Assembly: GCA_035048815.1 (NCBI GenBank)
Contig: JAUCBN010000042.1
Coordinates: forward strand, 13,244,501 to 13,308,500
Source of the DNA: Abelmoschus esculentus
Taxonomy: Eukaryota; Streptophyta; Magnoliopsida; Malvales; Malvaceae
Direction: 5' to 3'
DNA: 64,000 nt
The position numbers and the translations under genes are program-made. The notes under the pieces are model-generated. The model did not search any database. It saw nothing but the letters and a program-made list of their open reading frames with translations, and was not told the origin of the DNA. Positions within the stretch are counted from its first letter, which is position 1. Each line of letters opens with the position of its first letter. Positions 37,039 through 49,000 of this stretch are shown here, piece after piece.

Positions 37039-37056
37039 TCGCCAGCGGAGTCGCCA
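37039..37056 (-). other. Primer-binding site of the Ogre/Tat element
   Basis: On the minus strand TGGCGACTCCGCTGGCGA starts two bases inside the 5' LTR. It begins TGG, complementary to a tRNA CCA end. Ogre elements are reported to use a tRNA-Arg primer; whether this one matches needs a tRNA comparison. Confidence 0.7.
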
Positions 37057-37058
37057 TC

Positions 37059-39356
37059 TGTAGCGACCCCTTTTTTGAAAATATTTAAAAAACGGTTTAA
37101 TGGTTCAAAAGTTCGGTAGGATTTTAAAATTCGGTATCCCGAGAGACGACACCTGAAGAACAGGATGTCACTCCCATTGGAATATTTAAATTTAAAAATC
37201 CGCAGGAATATTTGAAAATTCGGTATTCTGGGAGATGACACCTGAAGAACAGGATGCTACTCCTATAGGAAAACCATTTTAATTTTAAAAATCAGTTAAT
37301 CGGTTGGAGTCGCCATCGATCATTCAAAAAGGTGGATCGAACACCGAGAAAAAAAAACCAGAGATGGGTTCGGGAGTTGGTTACGTTTGGGGAAGGATTA
37401 GCACCCCCATAACGCCCAAAAATTGGTACCTAAAGGTTCGCATCATAATTTTTAAGAAAATAAAAAATTTAAATTAAATTAATTTTTAATTAAAATGTAT
37501 ACCCTAATATCCACGACGATTCAAAGGAGATAACACCCGAAGAATGGGACGCTACTCCCAATAGAACACCTCGGGATAATATATATTCTAAAGAAAAAGT
37601 ATAATAAAAACATTTAATCGAATTACGATAATATGAACCAAAATAAAACATATAATAATAAATAAAAGAGAAAGTTAAAAAATATAAAACTACTACTGTC
37701 AATGATGATAATAATAATTTATAACAGTAATATTAACGGAAATTACAATAATATGTATATAAAAATATGATATTTATATATATATGATGAAATGGCGGTA
37801 AAGTAAATAAATAAATAAATAAATACACGTAATAATAATAATAAAAGTAATATAATAATTTTATATTATATATAATATTATATATGGACACTACATATAA
37901 TACTATATATGGTATATTATGAGTAAAATATGCACATAAATATATATATATATAGAAGTTTTTGTATAATCACATAAATATGTTAAGGAATAAATTAGAT
38001 TAAAACTATTAACAATTACCTTAATATATGTATTATAGATTCAATATATAATAAGTAAATACCATATATATATTATATGCTAAAAATATGTACATGATAT
38101 ATTTATAAATACGTAATATAAACATAATATATACATAAATAATATATAATTATAATAATAATATTAGGGGTTAAATCTGCAAGAAAATAGAAGTTAGGGG
38201 GGTTAAAATAAATAATCAGGGACCTAATTGAGTGAAAACATGAAATTAAAGGGCTAAAATGTGAAAGCAGTGACTAAAATCAAAGAAATATCGAACTAGA
38301 GAGCTGAAACAAAGGATACTGGAACTCCAGGGATCACACATGCAATTTACCCATTAACCCGGGTTAAGCACAGGTCTGGGTCGGGTGGCTGGGTCGTCAT
38401 CCGGGTCTGGTAAGGGAAAACGATGTCGTTTTGGGCCCTGTATCCAGGCGCCAAAACGACATTGTTTTGGTTTCGGTATATAAGCCCACATTAATGAGAT
38501 TTTCACTCCAATTTCATTTCACACATGAATAAATTCCATAGCCATTTGAGAGCTCTCAAGCTCTTTGGATTCAGGGAGATTTGGCCGTGCTCCGGCCGCC
38601 GTTTGTCGCCGTCGACCACCGTGTCGACCGCCGTCGCCGGTCGTCGGAAAAAAAAAGGAAACACCTTTTCGATACTACTCGACGAAGGGAGTTCGATGGT
38701 GGTCTCGGATTTTCAAGGAAATGACCACAGACTCCTAGATCTACAAAACAAGATGAGTATTCAAATATATTTTTTTTATCCTTTACCTTTTCTTTTCGCT
38801 GTTTTGACTCCGATCTTTCCCTCACTGTTTTTGGTTGGCGTTCGAATATATTTGTGATGTTGTGGTTGTTTTGCTTCGGTTTTTGCTTCTTATTTATCTC
38901 GAATATAATGCTTTTTTCTATTCTTCTCGTGTAACCATTACAAGGTTCTTCATCTGGGTTTTATACCCATGAAAAATCTATAAAATATTACATCTAATCT
39001 ACTTTTTCTTAGATCTAATATTTAGATCTAATTATTTCTTTGATTTTGCAGGAGGAAAAGACCAAGGCGGTGGGGCGGTGGCCGTTCGATCTGGCGAATC
39101 ACAGGGCGCGTGACCACCACGCGCATATCGAAGAGTCGCGCGTGGCCGCCACGCGCGACAGTTGGCCGAGGTGGTGAAGGGCGACGGCCGGCAGCTTGGT
39201 TAATCATCTGTTAGGATTTGGTTAGATGATTAGGGTTTAGTTGGATAGAGTTTGGGTTTGGGTTATATTATTTGGGCTTAGTTTATGGGCTTATAATGTG
39301 TTATATTTATTGGATCTGGAATAAAATGGTCTTGGTTTAAATAATGGGTTATTACA
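37059..39356 (-). repeat. 5' LTR of the Ogre/Tat element (2298 bp)
   Basis: Direct repeat of 22665-24971. It keeps the AT-rich core, the plus-strand TATA block (38477-38484) and the GC hairpin (39135-39159). Scattered single-base changes and short indels separate the two copies. Confidence 0.93.
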
Positions 39357-39441
39357 AGAGGACCGTATGAGGTTGTTCTTTTCGCATTTGTTTCCTTTAG
39401 GTAAATTTCGAGGACGAAATTTTCTTTAAGGAGTGGAAAGT
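39357..39441 (+). other. 3' end of the outer element: right target duplication and purine tract
   Basis: Starts with the AGAGG duplication, continues the interrupted integrase frame for a few codons (GPYEV), then jumps to AAATTTCGAGGACGAAATTT and the purine tract AAGGAGTGGAAAG against the right LTR. The roughly 100 codons that usually carry a chromodomain are absent. Confidence 0.82.
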
Positions 39442-41676
39442 TGTAACGATCCAGATTCGGATCCGAGTGTCAGGTTAACTCGAGGGTTATGTGTTTCAGT
39501 TTTGGTCTCAAGTTTAGTGGTTTGGGGCCACGGTTTTGTGTAGGGTCTTGTTGGGCTTGTTTGGTTGTTGGGCTTGAGAGATTTTGGGCCTTGAGAGTTT
39601 TATGTGGAGGATAATTTGGTAATTATCTAAATAGGTTGAATAGGGAGGGGTTTGGAGTGTGTGTGCTGCAGAGGATGAAGTCATTGTGTTGGAAATTTTC
39701 TTTCATCTTCTTCCTTGCAACCTCAAGAGAAAGTGAAGCATAAAGGTTGAATCTTTGGACTTTTATGGGAGAATCTCGGTTTTGAGCTGAAGGGAAGGTT
39801 GTAGGGTTGTTAGAGATCTATCTAAAGAGGTAAAAATGTGTTGGTCCTATGAGAAAAGGGGGTTTTGAGTAGGGGTTTGTGATAAGAACGAGATTGAGGT
39901 TTTAAGGGTCTAAATCTCAATTTCTTGAGTTCTTTTTGTTCTAAGAATCTCCTCAAATGGTGGCTAATGGTTAAGTGTCTTCCTCTTGTAGAGAAACAAG
40001 TTGGAACACCATCTTCAAGCTTGGGAAAGGAGAAAACTTAAGTAGGAGGAAAGAGTTCGTTTTTGATATTGCTTGCTTAAGGTTGGTACTCCCAACTCTT
40101 TTAATCTTCATGCATTTCATGGTAGATTGCATTACATGTAAATTTTGGATATGATTGCTTGGTTTTGAGCTTTGGGTGCTTTAATGGCGAAATTCGTGTT
40201 AATGAGTTAAAAGACTAAAAAATTATGTTAAAACACTCTAAACATCAGTAATAATGTTTTGAAATGTCTTAGGTTCAATTTGGTTAAGTTTGGGGGTTGA
40301 TCCTTAGAAATTTCAGGTGAAACTTAATGGTTCGTGCAGGGAGTATCGATACACGGGCCACCGGTATCGATACCTCTGAGAAGAACTTAGGCTTGATGAG
40401 CAGGGGTATCAAACCATGGTTCGATACCGAGGGATTCCAGAAACTTTTTGTATCGATACCTGTATCGAAACGGGTTCTCCCCTTTTGTTGACTTTTGGAG
40501 TGGGTCAACGGTATCGATATTGGTATCGATACCTATGTGTTCGATACCCTCTTTGGGTAGGTATCGATATAGGGTGTTCTAATATCCTACTTAAGGGTAT
40601 CGATACAGGGTGTTCCAATATCCTACTTAAGGGTATCGATATCCTGTGTAATTTGGCCAAGATGGATAGAGTTTGGGCTCGGTGTTTCTTAGTAAATAAT
40701 TACTTTAATCCAAAAGCTGTGAAATGAATTATCGAACTAAACTTGATAATGATAACCCCGAAAGATTAAGTTTGACAAGGTTTAAAATAACTTGTTGTGA
40801 TAAGATCCTAGGTCGATCGATGGTGTGGTCTGAGTCCTTGTGTGTTGGAAATTTGGATATCCATAAGTGTTGCAACACGTCGAAGGCCATTCGATGTAAC
40901 ATTTCGGGTGCTAATTTGACGACCATCCCGGATGTAGGATCCTGATGCTGTGTGGATGCGGGCCTCATTCGAAGATACTCGATGTGACATTCCGAGTATG
41001 GGATTTGGAGGATCCCGATATTGTGTGGACGCGAGCTTCATCCTTGAGTGTGGGATCCCGATACTGTGTAGACGCGGGCCTTACTCGTAGTGTAGGATCT
41101 CGATGCTGTGTGGACGCGGGCCTCACTATTTTTGTGTTGACTAATTGATTTGTATATGCTGTGTGCGATAATATACATTTCATTATGCTATGTGATAGGC
41201 GAGCATGCTAGATCATCATATCATGCACAAGATTTATATGCCACGCTTTACTGCTTTGATATGCATGATGTTGGCCGAGTTTGGCGTATCCACTGAGCTT
41301 GTGTGGCTCAGTGTTCGAAATCTGTTTTCGTGCGTAGGTTAGGTGAAGCGGGTTCCGTGGAGCACCATCGAGGTTTAGATTTCAGCATCGACTTTGTGTC
41401 AAGGTACAGTGATAGATGTAGTGGGGTAGTACTTAGTCAGACCTATATGTAATTTTGTAACTCTGTTATTTTAATTGGGTCAAATGTTTTAAATGGGTTT
41501 ATAGTAATTTGGAGCTCCGGTCATTTTAAATTATTTTGGCCTTTTTTTTAAATTAAAGGAATTTTATGGATCGTATTTAGACTTGAATTGACTTTATTAT
41601 TGGATTTTCGAAGGAAATTTTGAAAGACGGGTTTTAGGCCGGAGGCCCAATATGACATCCGAATCGGGGTGTTACA
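39442..41676 (+). repeat. 3' LTR of the outer Ty3/gypsy element (2235 bp)
   Basis: Direct repeat of 16800-19042, ending TTACA at 41676 before the TAACT duplication. It has one extra copy of a TATCGATA-containing segment (about 40575-40640) and one fewer unit of the GATCCCGAT tandem repeat. Confidence 0.94.
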
Positions 41677-41681
41677 TAACT

Positions 41682-42600
41682 AAAAAAATATTTGTAAATA
41701 ACCGTACTGAAAAATAAAACGTTATCCAATAGATATCTCCAAGTACCAACTCCTAGGGCCAGATATCTAAAAAAATAGAAGAAAAGAATGAGCTACAAAG
41801 CCTAGTGTGTTTCTAAAGTGCAACCAAACATTAGAATATCATTCAAATCACGATCACAATTATAACATAATTTTCGTAGTAAATAAGCACAGAGTGATGA
41901 ATGCAATGTCACAAAGAATGTTATGTCACAGAGAATGCAATGTTACAGAGAATACAGTCCTATACTCCGAACGCCAAACATAATGGTAGTAAAGCCAATC
42001 GATCACAGTGAAGGTAGTTCCCCAGAATCCCTCACCTCTTATTTCACCAAAACACAGTGCGGTAAAACCACCTTCCTCCGTATAATCCACCTCATGCACA
42101 TGATTATGCAATCATTATCACAAATCACAAAAGTCTCATCACAGATATTCGTATAATATATGAGGTACACAGTTCTAATAATCTGATGAATATAAGGTCA
42201 CAGAGAATGTAATCCCATACTCCAAACGCCAATCACAGTGGTGGCAAAGCCAACCGGTCATAGTGGAGGTAGTTCTCCAAAACCCCTCACCCCTTATCTC
42301 GCCAAACACAGTGTGGTAAAACCACCATCCTCCGTACAATCTACCCCATGCACATGTAATGCAATCAATGCTAATAATCTCGAATGTTCCAGCACATATA
42401 ATCGTATAGAATACGAAACACACAATTCAGATAATTCGATCACAATATCACAGCGAATCTCAAGATCATAGTATCACAATAAACAGTTAATCACAGAACA
42501 CAAATTTAGCATAAAAAGAGAACACACATTTAAATTCATTTAACAATAGTATAAGAAGAAACACATATTTAGCATAAGAAAAGAACACACATTTATATTA
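41682..42600. repeat. Repeat remnant with a ~250-bp tandem duplication
   Basis: Two units, about 41940-42185 and 42190-42430, share phrases such as ACAGAGAATG, TACTCC(A/G)AACGCCAA, GGTAGTTC(C/T)CCA and GGTAAAACCACC. No frame is open on either strand. The style suggests a fragment of another LTR that the outer element landed in, but I see no ends. Confidence 0.6.
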
Positions 42601-43336
42601 TTGGAGGGTGCGTTTGATGGGGTTGAAAGTTGGAACCAATTAGGTGACGATCAGATCATTCGAGTCAGATTAATCGATTTTTAATTTAAATTATTTTTTA
42701 TTTAAGTTCAAATCAAGTTAGACCGAGTCTAATTTAAATATAGTTTAAGCCTATGTTATTTTAGATCGAGTAGAATTTAATCATTAAAGTATTATTTTTT
42801 TGACAAATCTTATAATACAAAAAGGGAAAGAAAAAACTCTAGAAAAACGAAGAGAGTGCTCCCATTTGGTTAGAACTCATCTTAAGGAGATGTGAGAGAA
42901 CAAAAATAAACAACTTGACCTATCGATAAAATATGTTTGTCCTAATAAGCAACTTGACCAATCAATAAAATGTGTTTAGCCTAAATTATATTACCAAGTG
43001 TTTGTTAATTAGTAATATAATGTAAAAGGAGAATAAAACGTACATATCTAAGAAAATATTAAATCATTAAATTCGAGTTGCTTTCTGTTCAGATTATTTT
43101 TAGTTCATATCAAACTGGGTAAAATAGTTTTCGGTTCAATTAAAATTTAAATTAATTTTGAATTCGAATTAAATTTAAATTATTATATTTAGATATATAT
43201 CGAATAAATTGGAGTGGATATTAGATCTCTGATAAGTTTGCCAGTCTAAAAAACAATACCTTGTGCTTGAAGAAGGAATATAAATTAATAGATTGGAAAA
43301 TAAGGGTTAATTCCATAAGAAGTTAAGAAATATTAT
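42601..43336. other. AT-rich intergenic DNA
   Basis: No gene. Short phrases are repeated (AACTTGACC(T/A)ATC(G/A)ATAAAAT near 42915 and 42951). Contains the left TSD of the following MITE at its end. Confidence 0.5.
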
Positions 43337-43809
43337 TAGGGGTGATAAAATCGACTTGATTCAAAAAATTGAATAGTTCGATTCGAGAATACTCGATTCG
43401 TTTTGATTCAATTTGAAATTTTATAAAACTCAATTCGACTCGAAAAATTTTAAATGAAGTTCGACTTGTAAAATAAAAACTCGAATAATTCGAAACTTTT
43501 AGTAATTAAAGAATTTATTTTTAAGTTCAAGATGAGTTTCTCAATTTTTATGATTTGATAAATGAAAATATAAAAAAATACAGTCACATATGAAGACATA
43601 TATACATATCTTATATGATTAGAAAGTCATGTAAATTAGAATTAAGTTGTCCTATAACATGATAAATAATTATAATTAAATTTTTATAAGAACTTGAAAA
43701 CTCGACTTGATTCGACTCGAAAAATTTTAAATAAAGTTTGAGTAAAATATGACTCGTAAACTTAAATAATTCATTTTTTTGACTCGACTCGACCAAATAC
43801 TCACTCCTA
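43337..43809. mobile_element. hAT-like MITE, 473 bp
   Basis: Inverted ends: TAGGGGTGATAAAATCGACT at the left, and at the right the reverse complement of TTTGACTCGACTCGACC...CACTCCTA. The flanking 8-mers are AATATTAT and ACTATTAT, one mismatch apart. The interior carries more inverted copies of CGACTCGAAAAATTTTAAAT. An 8-bp duplication and these ends suit the hAT superfamily. Confidence 0.7.
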
Positions 43810-43970
43810 ACTATTATAATTAGATTAAAATACTGATAATCAATGATATCTTGAATAGTTTTTGTGTCCAAGAATATCTATACCACCTGTGAAAATATTT
43901 AAATAAGGGTTAATGAGGGAGTTTTTTTAATTGAAGTTAATAGGGAGTTTAATCTGACTTAAAATATTTA

Positions 43971-44857
43971 GGCATAAAGATAATTTTTACTCTTAACGTT
44001 TATAAATTTTATTATTTTGGCCCCTATTTTTTTTTGGATAAATTTAACCCTTAACCTATGTCTTTTTAACAAATAACTCATTTTTTAACTACCATGATAA
44101 CTGAACTGTTAAAAATTTAATAATGATAACATGTCATAATAATATATTTTAAATGACATAGAATCTAACCTATTAAATATATACATATATATAGAATATA
44201 ATTTTATTCTAGTATAATAAAACAATTAAAATTTAAATAAAATATTTAAAATTAATTAAATCCAAAATAAAAATTTACTAAATATTCTCAACCCTAACTA
44301 AACTAAAATATCTTTATAAGACTCTAAAACTCCGATTTAAATTAAAATTAAAATACCTAAATTCTAAACTAAAATAGTAGAAATTCAATTGATTATTATC
44401 AAAATCCTTTATTTTTTATTCACAAGTAACAAACTATACAAAACCTTTTCTTTTCAAATTATTTTCATACCTTTTTAGATAAAATTTTGATTTTAATATA
44501 GTTAAGGTTGAAAATGTTTAGCAGCCTTTTATTTTAGATTTAATTAATTTTTAATAAATAAAAATTAATTTTTAATATTTTATTTGAATTTTAATTATTT
44601 TATATTTTTAGATTGGAATAAAACTATATTCTGCGTGTATGTATTTGATATACTAGATGTTAAGTCATTTAAAATATATTATCATGTATATAACATGTCA
44701 TCATTATTAAATTTTTAACGGCTCAGTTGTCATGGAAGTTAAAAAATGAGTTATTTGTTAAAAAGACATAGGTCATGGGCTAAATTTATCCCAAAAAAGA
44801 ATATGAGCCAAAATAACAAAAATTATAAACGTTAAGGGTGAAAATTATCTTTATAAC
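43971..44857. mobile_element. Mutator-like fold-back element, copy 1 (887 bp)
   Basis: The whole element is a long imperfect palindrome. Left end GGCATAAAGATAATTTTTAC; right end is its reverse complement with the last bases changed to AAC. It is flanked by the perfect 9-bp duplication AAATATTTA (43962-43970 and 44858-44866). No coding capacity. A related copy lies at 53620-54345. Confidence 0.88.
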
Positions 44858-44904
44858 AAATATTTAATTTAACATAAATTGTTGAATAATATAGTTAAAA
44901 ACAA

Positions 44905-45805
44905 GAAAACTCTAAATAGAGTCACCAAACTTTTATGGTACTTGTATTTTAGCCACCAAACTGTTAAAACTTACAATAAAATCATCAAACTTCTAATTTA
45001 TTATTATTATTATTATTATTGCCCGTTGATGTGATACGTTGACCTCGTCTCTTCTTCTCTCAAAAAACCTAAGATCTTCTTCTAAATTGATAGCCGCAGG
45101 CTTTCTTTTGCATAAAACGTTATTGTCAACTTCTTTTAATCTTTATCGTCACTAAACACAATAATCACCGTATTAAGAGTTTCTTTTAAAATAAAGCTTT
45201 ACAGGGAGCACAAAAATAGACCCAGTGGCGAATCCATGCTTTGAATAGGGTGGGTCCGTGCCCATCCTGAACATTTCAAAGTTCACATATTTATTCTTAA
45301 TTTTCTAAATTTTTATGAATTAATTTTTAAATTTTAGAATATTTAAGCTTTGTGTCCACCTTGAAATTTCAAAATTTTATATGTGTCTACCCTCAAATAA
45401 ATTTCTGGATCCGTTATTGAATAGACCAGTAAATTAGTCTGCAGTAACATTACTTTTTTTTTACTGCATTATTTGGATGGTATTGTAAGATTATCGCTTG
45501 TCTTGAGTTGTTTAGTAAAATTTTCAATGACAAAGATCGAAAAAACGTCAAACCACGGTGTAGGTAAAAAGCAGTCAATAAATGTTAATTTAGAAGAAAA
45601 TTTTATAATTGTTTTAAGAAGTCTACTTTAACATGTAGCATTAACATTTTTTTAACAGAAATCATAATGAAAACAAAATAAAAGGTTAGGATTTTATTGA
45701 ATGTTTTAAAAGTTTGATGATGAAAATATAAGTGTATTAAAAGTTTGGTGATGAAAATATAAGTGTATTAAAAGTTTGATGATTATTTATGTAGTTTACC
45801 CTAAA
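44905..45805. mobile_element. Possible MITE with a short tandem repeat
   Basis: The left phrase CACCAAACTTTTATGGTACTTGTATTTTAGC is matched, inverted, near the right end by AAAAGTTTGATGATGAAAATATAAGTG. That right phrase is itself repeated about three times (about 45705-45785). Candidate 9-mers at the flanks match only 7 of 9, so the borders are uncertain. Confidence 0.45.
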
Positions 45806-46028
45806 AACTGTATACGAAAGTAAAAAAACCGCTGGTCTCTTCCTCGTTTTGCCACCTTCCTATTCCATTCTCGATAGGAACACTTTTTGCTTCGATCTCT
45901 CCAAGAAGTGAGCTCTCGATTTTCACTCCTAATTTTCTTTTTAACTTTTGTTTATTAAGATTTAGGAGATTCGTGACTAGACTGATAGATTGATCTGAGT
46001 TGTGTGTTTTGCAGATTTTGGAACAAAA
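45806..46028 (+). promoter_or_regulatory. PGM 5' UTR with a leader intron
   Basis: A pyrimidine-rich leader (CTTCCTCGTTTTGCC, GCTTCGATCTCTCC) is followed by a likely leader intron: donor AAGAA|GTGAGC at 45908 and acceptor TGTTTTGCAG ending at 46014. The start codon follows 14 bases later. Confidence 0.6.
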
Positions 46029-49000
46029 ATGGTGTTCAAGGTGTCAAAAGTGTCTACAACGCCGTTCGAAGGTCAGAAGCCCGGAACATCTGGCCTCCGG
46101 AAGAAGGTTCTGTTTTTTTTTTCCTGGTTTAAATTTATATTTCCGATTCCTTGAGATCTCGTGTTAGATAACACAGATATAAAAGTTTTGTTCAATTCGA
46201 TCTGTTTAATTGATGCATGCAAGTGCTTCTCATTGAATCCGATCGTATTAAAGTTAAGCTCTAATTCGGTAGTGTATAGCGGGAAAAAGGCTAGAATTGT
46301 ATCATTTTTTGGTGCTGATTTATTTGTTATGTTTTAAGTTTTTACTTAATCATGATCCTTTTTCCTTTTCTTTTCCTCTTTCAGATCTGAATTAAGTTTT
46401 TTTTACTGATTTTTTTATTTTTATTTTTCTCTGATTGACTAAGTTTTCTTCCTTTGTCATGGTCTGCTTGAATATGTAGTCACTTCTTCTAGTGGAATGC
46501 ATTAACTTTTAATGCTTGATTTGTTTCGGTTCAGATCATAATATCTATTTTTTTTTTTTTACTATACGAAAAGTCACAATTTATATTTATTTAATCCAAC
46601 CATTTTATTTCACTCTATTCTTGTATATCATGCTGGAAAATTCCAAGTTAATTAACAATTCGAACTATTTAGGTGATAAAGAAACTTGCAGCTAAATAAA
46701 TTATAATGAAAAGGATAGTGTTTTCGATTGATATTAGATCAATTCTGGGGCTATACAATTATGTTTGTTTGATTGAATGGTGTGGTGTTTTGGTCTTTGC
46801 AGGTGAAAGTTTTTATTCAACCTCATTATTTGCAAAATTTCGTTCAGTCAACATTCAATGCCCTTACACCTGAGAAAGTTAGAGGTAGGCTTTTTCATAT
46901 ATGCTACGGCTTTTTGTTACTTAATCTTATTTACTTCTGTATCTTTAGAGGAGTAACATGACACTCTAAATATTCACTTAGAAGCTCACAACTGAGGGGC
47001 AGTTGAGGTTTATCCACTTAAATTGGGCTTGCACACATATTTGCTTCGCTCATAACTTATATCTTTTCGTTCCATTATATTTATCCCCAAGAATAGGTTA
47101 TGAACAGATAATATAACCACCTACCTATTCTTGAAATGAACTTGTGTTGTTCATTTTTCTCAATTGAAAATTCAATTTATAGGATTTTTTTTCTTCAAAA
47201 TTTTATTTTTGTGGTGAAGAGAAAAAGGGAACTTGCCTTTTAAGCTACCACCTAGAAGCTGCCTCACCTGATTCATTGCATATCATGTTTGATACATTTA
47301 CCGTGGCTCTATCATACTCATAGTAGAGCCGTACCAACCTTAAAACTGACGGATTCCATACTTGTTTTATTTTCAAGTATGTACAAGATGACTGCACTGC
47401 ACATGGCTCTGATGCGAGATGTGTACCCTAACTTAGAACATAGAGTGCATTGCTATTTTCCCCAAAATGAGTATACACACATGTTTATGATCCACTGCCT
47501 ACTAGTTCAATTTCCAGCATCATCGGCATCCTCCAATGTTCCGACAACATACAATTATAATTTGTTGGATGACGATTGTAGAGCATTTTCCTCTCAACTT
47601 TAATTTTTCTCCGACATGTTCTGTATGGTATTTTGGAAGAATTGTATTCCTTATCTTGAAAAGAGCAATATTGAATTAGAAAGGAAAAGGAACTTATATT
47701 ACAATTATTATTTGTTTTGCTTCATTTCATTGTCATAGAGGTTTCTTCTTTTGCTTTTTCACATTTATTAAGTGGGATTAAAATTCTGTAACTTCTGTTC
47801 ATGGTTTTAGGTGCCACACTTGTTGTTTCTGGTGATGGCCGTTATTACTCAAAGGATGCTATTCAGGTGCTTCAAATTTAAATCTAAATTAACAGTTATA
47901 TGTTTTTAAATCACTTTCTTAAACTATCACCTAATATTTCTATATTACATTGTAGCGTTTTATACTTGCTTGGTATATGAATATTAATTGATATTGATTT
48001 CTGGGTGAAGTAGACAGTTAATTTTCAAATCAGATACTTGTACTTTGGAGAACAATCTAACCAGTAACCAGCATAAAAACATATGTGATAGTTGTGTCTA
48101 GTTAATTCATACGATTCATCTTGACTCCCCCACCCCCCATAATTTTGATGAATTATCTTGTAATTACTCTCTTGTTCTGTTTCCTTTTCTTCTGTAATAT
48201 TGTATTCTTTTTGTTCAATCAGTATCTATCATGAATAAATTGTCCAATTATATGCCTAACAGAATCTAACGACAAACACACGCACACACACAAGTTTTGC
48301 ATCTTGAGACTTGATAGCAAGAAAAAATATATCTTCCTTGTTTTTTCATTAAAGGAGTGCTCTCTTTTCTTCAGTAATGGCAAGTAATGTTTATTTTTCT
48401 GGACTTTTCTACTGAACTTTGGTCAGTGTAGAGAGATTCAGGCTTAAAGGTTACCCATGTATTTGTCATGACTTTGTTGAAGTGGCTTTGGACTCGACTG
48501 TTTTTACTTGTAAACCTAGTATGAGGTTCTAGTCAAAATTTTACTGTTTTTATATTAGTTAGTGATATAAAGTTGCTACACGTGCTATTGCTATGTGTTC
48601 AATGCATGTATATAATTTGTAGGTGCTTCTGATTATCCTGTTAAAGATGTAATTTTGGTATCCAAATCTTAAATGATATGTTCTATATGGATGAAATTGA
48701 GTGCTTCTAGAGTGTTTCCTTGTACTATGATGCCATCCTTCTTTGAAAATGGTATTGCTATTTGGTAATCAGTCCTTAACCATCATATCAAATTGCTTAG
48801 CATAGTAATACCTTTTTTAAATTGACAGATAATAATCAAGATGTCAGCCGCAAATGGAGTAAGGCGTGTTTGGGTTGGTCAGAATGGATTACTTTCAACT
48901 CCAGCTGTATCAGCTGTGATACGTGAAAGGGTTGGTGCAGATGTAAGTAATATTGCTGCAATTCGGTGCATCTAACAGTTATTATGTTTTTTTTACACTT

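Larger units (their letters stand above)
22665..39356 (-). mobile_element. Ogre/Tat-type Ty3/gypsy retrotransposon inserted antisense into the outer element
   Basis: About 16.7 kb, with LTRs at 22665-24971 and 37059-39356 starting TGTAGCGACCCC and ending TTATTACA on the plus strand, and a 5-bp duplication AGAGG. Coding is on the minus strand, so the 37059-39356 copy is the 5' LTR. Order on the minus strand: primer site, leader, an extra ORF1 before gag, gag-protease in one frame, a 238-bp predicted intron, RT, RNase H, integrase, a long non-coding tail, purine tract, 3' LTR. An extra ORF1 and an intron between protease and RT are known features of Ogre elements. All frames carry stops, so this copy is not autonomous. 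Confidence 0.92.
16800..41676 (+). mobile_element. Old Ty3/gypsy LTR retrotransposon (chromovirus-like), split by a second element
   Basis: Two long direct repeats (16800-19042 and 39442-41676) begin TGTAACGATCC and end in TTACA, flanked by the perfect 5-bp duplication TAACT at 16795-16799 and 41677-41681. Just inside the left LTR is an initiator-Met-type primer site; just inside the right LTR is a purine tract. Between them lies a decayed plus-strand gag-pol (19380-22410), then the inserted minus-strand element 22665-39356, then about 80 bases of the host element's 3' end. Remnants resemble the Tekay/Del-type chromoviruses, but the segment that would hold a chromodomain is missing, so the lineage is an inference. 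Confidence 0.93.
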
